This document shows, piece by piece, positions 1 to 6,117 of a DNA stretch of 12,708 nucleotides. The notes below the pieces were generated by a model. It was given only the letters and a program-made list of their open reading frames with translations, was not told the DNA's origin and made no database searches. Both the position numbers and the translations under genes were made by a program. Each line of letters opens with the position of its first letter. Position 1 is the first letter of the stretch. The stretch lies in assembly GCA_934122125.1 (NCBI GenBank), contig CAKOVW010000032.1:1-12708 (forward strand), written 5' to 3'. The DNA is from an uncultured Clostridia bacterium. GTDB taxonomy: Bacteria; Bacillota; Clostridia; TANB77; CAG-508.

Positions 1-158
1 CACCCTTGCTGTAATTTCATCACAGCGGTTATTTTCTGTTGCACTTTCCTTAAGGTTACCCTCACTGGACGTTATCCAGCATCATTACTCTATGGAGCCC
101 AGACTTTCCTCGTACGCAGCCTTTCGGCTTTGCTATACGCGACTATCCAACTTACTAC
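1..158 (-). ncRNA. rnpB: RNase P RNA, type A, 5' part (cut by window edge)
   Basis: This is the catalytic RNA of ribonuclease P, which trims the 5' leader from pre-tRNAs. Read on the minus strand, it shows the conserved blocks of the bacterial type A molecule in the right order: GAGGAAAGUCUGGGCUCC, then a P-stem region, GUGCAACAGA, AACCGC, a short P12-like hairpin (CUGUGAU/AUUACAG) and AAGGGUG at the window edge. Only about 160 of the usual 350-400 nucleotides are present, and the catalytic core and 3' half lie outside. The 5' end is inferred from the promoter, whose -10 box sits at 165-170. Type A rather than type B structure argues for Clostridia and against Bacilli. The P12 stem is much shorter than in E. 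coli. Confidence 0.95.
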
Positions 159-164
159 TTTTTT

Positions 165-193
165 ATTATACAACATTTTTAACAAAATATCAA
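165..193 (-). promoter_or_regulatory. rnpB promoter
   Basis: On the minus strand, TTGATA (188-193) and a perfect TATAAT (165-170) are separated by exactly 17 bases. This fits a primary sigma factor promoter, and transcription would start near 158, where the RNase P RNA begins. The run between this site and the next gene (194-280) is A+T-rich and holds nothing else clear. Confidence 0.85.
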
Positions 194-280
194 ATTTTTT
201 GCTTGTTTTATTATAAATTAGTTATTGTAGTGTGAAGTATTGTTTTTAATAATACTTTTATTAATACTTACATTTTTAAC

Positions 281-940
281 TTATCTTGACATATCGTCTA
301 TTTCATTTTGTAATTTTTGAATTTGTGCTCTCTTGTTAGCGATTTCTTTTTGTTTTTTTGCTTCAATTGATTCTCTAAGTTCTTTTCTACGATTTACCAT
401 TAATTCTGAATTATGTGATGCTTGTCCTACTGCTGTTGAAAATATTTTTTTGTATCCTTCTTCTGTTTCTTTCACTCCTCCAATGTATTTGCCACAAGGT
501 CTTTCTGGATTTTCTTTTAGTCCATCTTCAAGGTATTTTTTTACCCTATTTTGTTCTAATAAATTTCTCATTACTGTTACACAATATTTTTCATCAGTTT
601 CTAATAATATTGGGTCAATTTGTGCAAGAATTCCTTTATATGATTTTGCATTTAGGCTTTCACCTTCTCCTACTAATATAACATCATCTTGGTTATACCA
701 TGAAACTAAGCAGTTTTGTACTGCTTGATATGCAAGTGCTATTGGTTTGTTTCCTACTACTAATCTTGTAGTATCATACAATTGACCTACTTTTGCTTTA
801 TTATCCAAAAAGTCAATTTGTAATCTTCCATCTGTAGTTGTACTATATTCTATGTTATATTCTTTTTGTTGTTTTTGAATTTCCTTTGGCATTTCTGGTA
901 TTTGTTTTTCTTTCTTTTTAAATATATCAAATAATCCCAT
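281..940 (-). CDS. Uncharacterised cytosolic protein with C-terminal coiled coil
   Basis: A 219-residue protein of a family I do not recognise. It begins MGLFDIFKKK, an amphipathic basic start found on many soluble proteins. A predicted globular part follows at about residues 35-160, and a highly charged helix (about 180-219, rich in K, E, R and Q) is probably a coiled coil. There is no signal peptide or membrane segment, so it is likely cytosolic. The ATG at 940 is chosen because GAGAGGTG lies six bases upstream of it; the in-frame GTG at 949 is part of that ribosome binding site and cannot be the start. The gene has its own promoter (964-992) and stands alone between rnpB and the terminator of the next gene, so it is probably monocistronic. 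Confidence 0.8.
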   Translation of the reverse strand: MGLFDIFKKKEKQIPEMPKEIQKQQKEYNIEYSTTTDGRLQIDFLDNKAKVGQLYDTTRLVVGNKPIALAYQAVQNCLVSWYNQDDVILVGEGESLNAKSYKGILAQIDPILLETDEKYCVTVMRNLLEQNRVKKYLEDGLKENPERPCGKYIGGVKETEEGYKKIFSTAVGQASHNSELMVNRRKELRESIEAKKQKEIANKRAQIQKLQNEIDDMSR

Positions 941-946
941 TTTTAT

Positions 947-954
947 CACCTCTC
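947..954 (-). promoter_or_regulatory. Ribosome binding site that fixes the start at 940
   Basis: GAGAGGTG on the minus strand lies six bases before the ATG at 938-940. The GTG within it (947-949) is in frame with the gene but would have no upstream binding site of its own, so it is rejected as the start. Confidence 0.75.
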
Positions 955-963
955 ATATAGCAT

Positions 964-992
964 ATTATAACATATTTATAAAAAAATAGCAA
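964..992 (-). promoter_or_regulatory. Promoter for the gene at 281-940
   Basis: TTGCTA (987-992) and a perfect TATAAT (964-969) are 17 bases apart on the minus strand. Transcription would start around 957, giving a leader of under 20 bases that holds just the ribosome binding site. It begins eight bases past the terminator hairpin at 1001-1032, so the two transcripts are cleanly separated. Confidence 0.85.
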
Positions 993-1000
993 TTTTTATA

Positions 1001-1032
1001 AAGTCTGCTAATGCATTGGCACTAGCAGACTT
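1001..1032 (-). terminator. Terminator hairpin after the gene at 1041-1487
   Basis: A perfect ten-base inverted repeat (AAGTCTGCTA / TAGCAGACTT) is extended by four more pairs (GUGC with GCAU) to a four-base loop when read on the minus strand. The added G-U pair exists only in the minus-strand RNA; the plus strand would have an A-C mismatch. The hairpin begins nine bases after the stop codon at 1041. The U tract that follows is interrupted (UUUAUAAAAAUUGCUAUUUU), so termination may be less abrupt than usual. Confidence 0.8.
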
Positions 1033-1040
1033 ATATAAAA

Positions 1041-1487
1041 TTATTCATCTTTTCCATATTTTTCATCATATTCTTTTTGAGCGTCAACTGCTTCTAGAAA
1101 AGCAACTTTTGCTTCTTCTGCTGCTAGTAATGCTAAAGTTACGCATTGTTCAGCATATTCTAGTTCATTATCAATATATTTTGATAGTTTTTCTTTATCA
1201 TGTGCTTCTTTTCTTTCTTGTATATTTTCTTTTGCTACATTAAAATTCATTTGAGCTCTTAATAATTCACTTGAAATTTTACTTTTTCCTCTTTCAGATG
1301 CAATTCTGCATTGCTCTTTTGCAGCTTCTAGTCCGCTTTGTGCGTCTTTCATTTTTTCTGATAGTACATCTTTTGCTTCCATTCCTGCTATTATTACTGT
1401 ATCAGTTCCATCTTTAATTTTTGCATTTAACTCTTTCATTTTTGCATTAAATTCTTCCATTTTTTGTTTTCTTTCTTCTTTGTTCAT
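1041..1487 (-). CDS. Uncharacterised all-helical, coiled-coil protein
   Basis: A 148-residue, highly charged protein that I cannot assign to a family. Almost the whole chain looks helical, with heptad-like alternation of Ala/Leu/Met and Lys/Glu. One helix runs at about residues 1-27, and long ones at about 34-66 and 70-145. A short Gly/Asp break lies near residue 27. There is no signal peptide or membrane segment. Two cysteines occur (60 and 115). The start is supported by TAGGAGGT about nine bases upstream of the ATG. It lies 108 bases downstream of the gene at 1596-2480 on the same strand, with no clear terminator between them, so read-through is possible. A duplicated seven-base motif in the upstream region (1537-1554) may be a regulator site. 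Confidence 0.75.
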   Translation of the reverse strand: MNKEERKQKMEEFNAKMKELNAKIKDGTDTVIIAGMEAKDVLSEKMKDAQSGLEAAKEQCRIASERGKSKISSELLRAQMNFNVAKENIQERKEAHDKEKLSKYIDNELEYAEQCVTLALLAAEEAKVAFLEAVDAQKEYDEKYGKDE

Positions 1488-1536
1488 AATTAAATTACCT
1501 CCTAAATAATTAATTTATTAATATATATCATACAAT

Positions 1537-1554
1537 TGTGAATAGTATGTGAAT
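1537..1554 (-). repeat. Tandem 7-base direct repeat upstream of the helical-protein gene
   Basis: ATTCACA occurs twice on the minus strand, at 1548-1554 and 1537-1543, with an 11-base period (about one helical turn). It sits about 50-65 bases before the start of the gene at 1041-1487. TTCACA within it could be a poor -35 element, with TGATAT 17 bases further on. A regulator site is a possibility only. Confidence 0.35.
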
Positions 1555-1595
1555 TTATTATGTTTTAAATTTAATATTTTTACACATACAAATTT

Positions 1596-2480
1596 TTATG
1601 TTACTATAATTTCCATTTTACTCATTAAGTTTCTATATTCTATAAAAAATATTTCTTTATCCTGTAGTCCTACTGCCTTTTTTAGTTCATTTATCGACAC
1701 ATAACACTGACTCATTGTTGCTTGGTTTGTATAATCATTTGTTACGGTATTTAATAAATTTGAAAATATTTTTTCTGCATTTGTTAATTTTGCATTTGCT
1801 TCATCCCATTTTCCAGTTGTTACATCTGTATATGCTGCCACAGAATTATATTGAATAGTTAATAAATCCATTTTTCTATTGTCTTTATCATATGCTTTTC
1901 TATAGTCTAATATTTTGGCATATATTTTTGTTAATTCTGACATAGCATTTGTTTTGTTTTTATTTTTTACAGCCTGTGTTGCTTTATTTAAGCCATCGTT
2001 AAAAGCTAATATTGAGTTATTGTCAATATTTAAGCTGTATAAGTCAATGCTTACTGTATTCCACACTTGATATATTTGTTCCACTTCTGTTTGAATTTTA
2101 TTCCACTTTGCTTCATATTTTTGATCATTTTTTAATATTCCATTTTGTACAGTATCTGTTTTATTTTCTACTTTGCTATTTTGTTGAAGATTATCATTTC
2201 CTTGATTATTTTGATTTTCATCCGCCTGATCACTTAAATTTGTATTTATATTAGTTTGTATTTTAGGTTCAGTTTCCTGTAGTCTGTTATCTCCAATAAT
2301 AAGACCATTAAAATCCCCCAGCATTGTTACAAAATACTGGTCTAAATACATTAATTCTTGTGTAACTTTATCTTCTAATTGGTCATCTTCTTTATTTCCA
2401 TTTGAAAAGGCAATTAGTGATGAAGAGATTGCAATTATTGCAATTACCGTAATTATTATAATTATTATTGTTTTTTTCAT
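1596..2480 (-). CDS. Uncharacterised membrane-anchored helical protein
   Basis: A 294-residue protein with one N-terminal hydrophobic segment (about residues 4-25, very Ile-rich) behind a short basic start (MKK). The rest is predicted to lie outside the cell. No lipobox cysteine follows the hydrophobic stretch, so it is a signal anchor or an ordinary signal peptide rather than a lipoprotein. Residues about 70-118 form a low-complexity Asn/Gln/Asp linker. Residues about 120-294 look like a bundle of helices with Trp and Tyr at regular spacing, but I do not recognise the family. The ATG at 2480 is preferred because AAAGGA lies a normal distance upstream; an alternative ATG at 2489 overlaps that site. 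It is divergent from the small gene at 2595. Confidence 0.75.
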   Translation of the reverse strand: MKKTIIIIIITVIAIIAISSSLIAFSNGNKEDDQLEDKVTQELMYLDQYFVTMLGDFNGLIIGDNRLQETEPKIQTNINTNLSDQADENQNNQGNDNLQQNSKVENKTDTVQNGILKNDQKYEAKWNKIQTEVEQIYQVWNTVSIDLYSLNIDNNSILAFNDGLNKATQAVKNKNKTNAMSELTKIYAKILDYRKAYDKDNRKMDLLTIQYNSVAAYTDVTTGKWDEANAKLTNAEKIFSNLLNTVTNDYTNQATMSQCYVSINELKKAVGLQDKEIFFIEYRNLMSKMEIIVT

Positions 2481-2488
2481 AATTTTCA

Positions 2489-2494
2489 TCCTTT
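2489..2494 (-). promoter_or_regulatory. Ribosome binding site that fixes the start at 2480
   Basis: AAAGGA on the minus strand is eight bases from the ATG at 2478-2480. The in-frame ATG at 2487-2489 overlaps the end of this site and so is unlikely to be used. Confidence 0.6.
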
Positions 2495-2594
2495 TTTTAT
2501 AGTTTTATAATAGTATTTGCAAAAAATTGCCTTTTATTCCTAAGTATAATTATTTTTATTTTTTTAATACTAAATATAAAGGAGATTTTATTTT

Positions 2595-2870
2595 ATGAAT
2601 GCAATTGTTAAATTGTATAGTAATCAAAGTGGAGAAATTTTGCGATTTTTAAAGCAATTTTATAAAGATAATTTTTCTATTGATAATGATTTATTGTGGC
2701 AAAAAAATTATGAAAATCCAATAGAAATTGCAGATATTATTAGTGCTTTGACCGAAAATGATTATAACATAAACATGTGGGTTAGTCTTGATAAAGATGT
2801 TTTTATAAATGTAACTGAAAATAATGCAGATGACATTATTAGATACTTATTTGAAAGGTATCCATATTAG
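2595..2870 (+). CDS. Small uncharacterised protein upstream of asd
   Basis: A 91-residue soluble protein without signal peptide or membrane segment. The composition is balanced, ending in IIRYLFERYPY. The pattern of a helical first half (LRFLKQFYKDN) and strand-like second half (MWVSLDKDVFINVTE) suggests a small alpha/beta fold. I have a vague memory of similar proteins in other Clostridia but no function. The start has an AAAGGAG site ten bases upstream. It lies 54 bases before asd on the same strand with no terminator between, so the two are probably co-transcribed. A TATAAT occurs at 2545-2550 but has no good -35 partner, so I do not call a promoter. Confidence 0.75.
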   Translation: MNAIVKLYSNQSGEILRFLKQFYKDNFSIDNDLLWQKNYENPIEIADIISALTENDYNINMWVSLDKDVFINVTENNADDIIRYLFERYPY

Positions 2871-2924
2871 ATTAATCACTTTTTTTATTTTTTATTCATA
2901 AAATCTAGTAGAAAGGATGATTTT

Positions 2925-3941
2925 ATGAGTAATATAAAGTTAGCTGTAGTTGGTGCCACAGGTCTTGTTGGTCAAACAGTTATTAAAATTTTAGAGGAAA
3001 AAAATTTGCCTATTAGTGAATATGCCTTTTTTGCTTCTAATAAGTCAGCCGGAAAGGCAATAAATTTATTGGGTAGAACTTATGTAGTTCAAGAATTAGA
3101 TTTAAGTTCTTTTGACTCTGGATTTGACTTTGCATTTTTTTGTGCTGGTGGAAATGTTTCTAAAGAATTTGCTCCAATTGCAGTGTCAAAAGGTTGTACA
3201 GTTATTGATAATAGCAGTTATTTTAGAATGAATAAAGATGTGCCTTTAATTGTTCCTGAAGTTAATTTTGAAGAGGCTAAAAATAATAGTGGAATTATCG
3301 CAAACCCTAACTGTTCTACTATACAAGCGGTTGTTGCATTAAAGCCTTTAGATGATAGTTATGGGATAAAAAGGATAGTATATAGTACATATCAAGCTGT
3401 TTCAGGTGCTGGCTATAAAGGCGTAACTGATTTAAAGGCTGGAATACAAAATTTTGATGCAGAATTGCCTATATTAGAAAATCAGACTCAAGATTATGAA
3501 TTACAAAAATTTAATCTCCCTATATTTAATAACTGTATTCCGCAGATTGATGTATTTTTAAGTAATGGTTACACTAAAGAGGAAGAAAAAATGATAAATG
3601 AAACTAGGAAAATTTTAGGGAAGCCCAATTTAAGAGTAACTGCAACTACTGTTAGAGTTCCAGTTTTAAATAGTCATAGTGAAGTTATAAATGTAGAACT
3701 TGAAAAGGATTTTAAACTTAAAGAATTAAAACAAGTATTACAGCAATCTCCTGGAATTACTATAAAAGATGAATTTCCAACAACTTTAGATTCTAATAAT
3801 CAGGATAATGTATTTGTTGGTAGAGTCCGTAGAGATTTTAGCGTTCCATCTGGTATTAATTTATGGGTAGTTGCAGATAATTTAAGAAAGGGTGCTGCTA
3901 GTAATGCTATTCAAATTTTAGAACGACTAATTAAAAATTGA
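2925..3941 (+). CDS. asd: Aspartate-semialdehyde dehydrogenase
   Basis: Reduces aspartyl-4-phosphate to aspartate-4-semialdehyde with NADPH, the branch step to lysine/diaminopimelate, threonine and methionine. The 338-residue length is usual for the family. The N-terminal nucleotide-binding loop GATGLVGQ is at residues 10-17. The catalytic cysteine is Cys130 in NPNCST, with the conserved Gln157 in TYQAVSGAG. The substrate-binding Arg and catalytic His are likely Arg244 and His251 in RVPVLNSH. The start is supported by AAAGGA upstream. It is not followed by dapA as in many Firmicutes; the next gene (dtd) faces it, and the two share the hairpin at 3959-3982. The stop codon is TGA, showing that TGA is not reassigned. 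Confidence 0.96.
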   Translation: MSNIKLAVVGATGLVGQTVIKILEEKNLPISEYAFFASNKSAGKAINLLGRTYVVQELDLSSFDSGFDFAFFCAGGNVSKEFAPIAVSKGCTVIDNSSYFRMNKDVPLIVPEVNFEEAKNNSGIIANPNCSTIQAVVALKPLDDSYGIKRIVYSTYQAVSGAGYKGVTDLKAGIQNFDAELPILENQTQDYELQKFNLPIFNNCIPQIDVFLSNGYTKEEEKMINETRKILGKPNLRVTATTVRVPVLNSHSEVINVELEKDFKLKELKQVLQQSPGITIKDEFPTTLDSNNQDNVFVGRVRRDFSVPSGINLWVVADNLRKGAASNAIQILERLIKN

Positions 3942-3958
3942 TTTTTCTTTGCAAAATA

Positions 3959-3982
3959 AAAATGGCATATAAATGCCATTTT
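3959..3982. terminator. Bidirectional terminator between asd and dtd
   Basis: A perfect ten-base stem (AAAATGGCAT / ATGCCATTTT) with the four-base loop ATAA lies between the convergent genes. T-rich tracts follow on both sides: ATTCTTTTTC on the plus strand and TTTTATTTT on the minus strand. The stop codon of dtd (3981-3983) lies partly in the stem, so the genes are packed as tightly as possible. Confidence 0.85.
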
Positions 3983-4424
3983 ATTCTTTTTCTAATATAA
4001 TTGTTACTGGTCCATCATTTTGTAATGTTACTTGCATATTTGCTGCAAATTTTCCTGTAGCGACCTTTTTTATATTTTGTTTTTTACATTGTTCTACAAA
4101 ATACTCATAAAGTTCATTAGCTAATTCTGGCTTTGCAGCATTTATAAAACTTGGTCTATTTCCGTGGTTTGTATCTGCATATAGTGTAAATTGAGATACT
4201 ATCAAAAGTTCTCCATTTATATCTTTTATGGATAAATTCATTTTTCCGTTTTCATCTTCAAATACTCTTAAATTAATTAGCTTTTGTACTAAAAAATCGG
4301 CTATTTCCTTTGTGTCTGATGGTCCAACTCCTATTAGTACCATAAATCCTTGCTCTATTTCTCCAATTGTTTTTTCTTCTACAACTACACTGGATTTTTT
4401 TACTCTTTGTACTACTAATCTCAT
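3981..4424 (-). CDS. dtd: D-aminoacyl-tRNA deacylase
   Basis: Removes D-amino acids (and glycine mischarged on tRNA-Ala) from tRNA, a proofreading step in translation. At 147 residues it has the usual length. The SQFTLYAD motif with Thr80 and the GPVT motif (138-141), which supplies the cross-subunit Gly-cisPro that rejects L-amino acids, are both intact. The start MRLVVQRV is typical, with AAGGAG upstream. It is the last gene of the der-plsY-gpsA-dtd transcript, 42 bases after gpsA, and ends at the shared terminator with asd. Confidence 0.95.
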   Translation of the reverse strand: MRLVVQRVKKSSVVVEEKTIGEIEQGFMVLIGVGPSDTKEIADFLVQKLINLRVFEDENGKMNLSIKDINGELLIVSQFTLYADTNHGNRPSFINAAKPELANELYEYFVEQCKKQNIKKVATGKFAANMQVTLQNDGPVTIILEKE

Positions 4425-4466
4425 AATTGTGTTTCTCCTTTTTAAGATACGTGCCTAAAACTGATA

Positions 4467-5450
4467 TTACTCAGCTTTTTTCTCACGAGTCATTAGTTGA
4501 ATTAGTGCTTTTTTTGGTTCTAAACCATTATATAAAATATCATAAACTGCATTTACTATTGGCATTTCAATATTATATCTTTGTGCCAATTTGTATGCTG
4601 CTTCAATGTTGTCAACACTTTCAATAGTCATTCCTACTTCTTTTTTGGTTTCTTCTAATGAAAGGCCTCTTCCAATACATCTACCAGCTTTTCTGTTTCT
4701 ACTATGTTCACTCATACAAGTTACAATCAAATCTCCTAATCCTGATAGACCATAAAATGTATTATGCTCTCCGCCCATTGCAACTCCCAATCTCGAAAGT
4801 TCTGTTAGTCCTCTTGATATTAAAGCTGCAAATGTGTTATCTCCTAAATTTAATTCTGCTACAATTCCTGCACAAAATGCAATTATATTTTTTAATGCTC
4901 CACCTAACTCAACACCTTGAATGTCATTGCTTGTATATATTCTCATATTTTCATTCATAAATGTATCTTGAATTAAATATTGAACATCATAATCCTTTGA
5001 GGCTGCTACAATTGCTGTTGGAATGCCTAGTGAAACTTCTTCAGCATGACTTGGTCCTGAAAAGGCACCTATTTTAACATCTTTTAGTTCTTGTTCTGCT
5101 ACATCACTTAATGTTGATAGGCTTTCAAGTTCAAATCCTTTTGAGCATATAACTACTGGTTGGTTTGTAATATATTGTTTATATTGATTTAATGTGCTTC
5201 TAAAGAATTTTGATGGTGTAACATGCAATATTATATCTGAGCCGTCTACAGCTTCTTTTATGTTGGTAGTGCAGTATATATTTTTAGGCATTGTTGCCAT
5301 TGGTAAAAACATACACTTTCTTTCATTATTTATTAAGTCTGCTTCCTCTTGTGCAAATGACCACATTTTAACATTATGTCCCATGTTAGCAGCATGTATT
5401 GCTAACGCACATCCCCAGCTTCCACTTCCAATTATACAAATATTTTTCAT
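4467..5450 (-). CDS. gpsA: Glycerol-3-phosphate dehydrogenase [NAD(P)+]
   Basis: Reduces dihydroxyacetone phosphate to sn-glycerol-3-phosphate, the backbone for phospholipids; cytosolic. The 327-residue length is typical. The dinucleotide-binding loop GSGSWG is at residues 8-13. SKGFE (Lys104) and the catalytic Lys187 in GGALKN are present, as are SGPSHAEEV, the GLSGLGDLIVTC motif (234-245) and RNR (251-253). It starts 13 bases after plsY ends. This pairing is functional, because PlsY uses the glycerol-3-phosphate that GpsA makes. In many spore-forming Firmicutes spoIVA lies directly after gpsA; here dtd does. Confidence 0.96.
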   Translation of the reverse strand: MKNICIIGSGSWGCALAIHAANMGHNVKMWSFAQEEADLINNERKCMFLPMATMPKNIYCTTNIKEAVDGSDIILHVTPSKFFRSTLNQYKQYITNQPVVICSKGFELESLSTLSDVAEQELKDVKIGAFSGPSHAEEVSLGIPTAIVAASKDYDVQYLIQDTFMNENMRIYTSNDIQGVELGGALKNIIAFCAGIVAELNLGDNTFAALISRGLTELSRLGVAMGGEHNTFYGLSGLGDLIVTCMSEHSRNRKAGRCIGRGLSLEETKKEVGMTIESVDNIEAAYKLAQRYNIEMPIVNAVYDILYNGLEPKKALIQLMTREKKAE

Positions 5451-5463
5451 TTGTCTTTCCTTT

Positions 5464-6099
5464 CTATTTAAAACTTATCTTATTTTCTGTTCCATTAAGT
5501 ATTCTTTGTATGTTTTCTCTGTGATTAAATATAACTAATAAAGCAATAATAATGCTAAATATTAAATAACTCCAATTGCTATTACTTGTTGGAACAATAT
5601 AATTTTGGTCTATAAATGCAACAAGTACTGGAAATAGTACTCCTGCTGCTATAGATCCAACTGATACCATTCTTGTTAATGCTATTAAAATTAGTGCAAA
5701 TACCAAGCAAATCAAACCAATTTGCCAGTTTACCATTAATAATACACCTAATGAAGTAGCAATTCCTTTTCCACCTTTGAATTTAAAAAATATTGGAAAA
5801 GTATGACCTATTATTACAAATATTCCTGCTAATTGTACTAGTAAAGCATTGTCTAAATTTTTTATAATTTTTCCTGCTAGAATAGCTACCAAAATTGATA
5901 CAACACCTTTTAATATATCACAAATTAATGTAATTACTGCTGCTTTTTTACCAACAGCTCTTAGCATATTGGTAGTTCCAGCGTTTCCGCTTCCCTTTTC
6001 TCTAATATCAAAACCTGCCATTTTTTTACTAAGTATAATTGAAAAATTTATACTTCCTATTAAATATGCAATTACTGCAACTATTATGTATGTTGCCAT
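5464..6099 (-). CDS. plsY: Acyl-phosphate:glycerol-3-phosphate acyltransferase
   Basis: Integral membrane enzyme that transfers an acyl group from acyl-phosphate to glycerol-3-phosphate, giving lysophosphatidic acid. The 211 residues hold several hydrophobic segments (about 1-22, 53-75, 85-103, 112-143, 148-166, 176-192). The three cytoplasmic motifs of the family are intact: GSGNAGTTNMLR (36-47), GHTFPIFFKFKGGKGIAT (98-115) and NHRENIQRILNGTE (192-205). The ATG at 6099 is chosen because AAAGGAG lies ten bases upstream; the in-frame GTG at 6108 nearly touches that site. It lies 18 bases after der and 13 before gpsA. Confidence 0.95.
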   Translation of the reverse strand: MATYIIVAVIAYLIGSINFSIILSKKMAGFDIREKGSGNAGTTNMLRAVGKKAAVITLICDILKGVVSILVAILAGKIIKNLDNALLVQLAGIFVIIGHTFPIFFKFKGGKGIATSLGVLLMVNWQIGLICLVFALILIALTRMVSVGSIAAGVLFPVLVAFIDQNYIVPTSNSNWSYLIFSIIIALLVIFNHRENIQRILNGTENKISFK

Positions 6100-6109
6100 A
6101 AAAATCACT

Positions 6110-6116
6110 CTCCTTT
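6110..6116 (-). promoter_or_regulatory. Ribosome binding site that fixes the plsY start
   Basis: AAAGGAG on the minus strand lies ten bases before the ATG at 6097-6099 but only one base before the in-frame GTG at 6106-6108. The GTG is therefore not a usable start, and the protein begins MATYIIVAV. Confidence 0.75.
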
Positions 6117-6117
6117 G

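Noticed and set aside
235..257. AAGTATT / AATACTT inverted repeat downstream of the gene at 281
   Set aside because: A seven-base, A+T-rich stem with no T tract after it on the minus strand; likely chance in this composition.
333..728. Plus-strand open frame of 131 codons opposite the gene at 281-940
   Set aside because: It lies wholly antisense to a gene with its own promoter and ribosome binding site, has no binding site of its own, and its Phe/Ser-rich product is what the complement of A+T-rich coding sequence gives.
2545..2550. TATAAT before the small gene at 2595
   Set aside because: No acceptable -35 box at 16-18 bases upstream; the nearest TTGCCT and TTGCAA are 12 and 22 bases away.
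4658..4960. Plus-strand open frame opposite gpsA, and similar ones opposite plsY, der and the membrane protein gene
   Set aside because: All are Leu/Tyr/Ile-rich antisense shadows of recognised genes, without ribosome binding sites.
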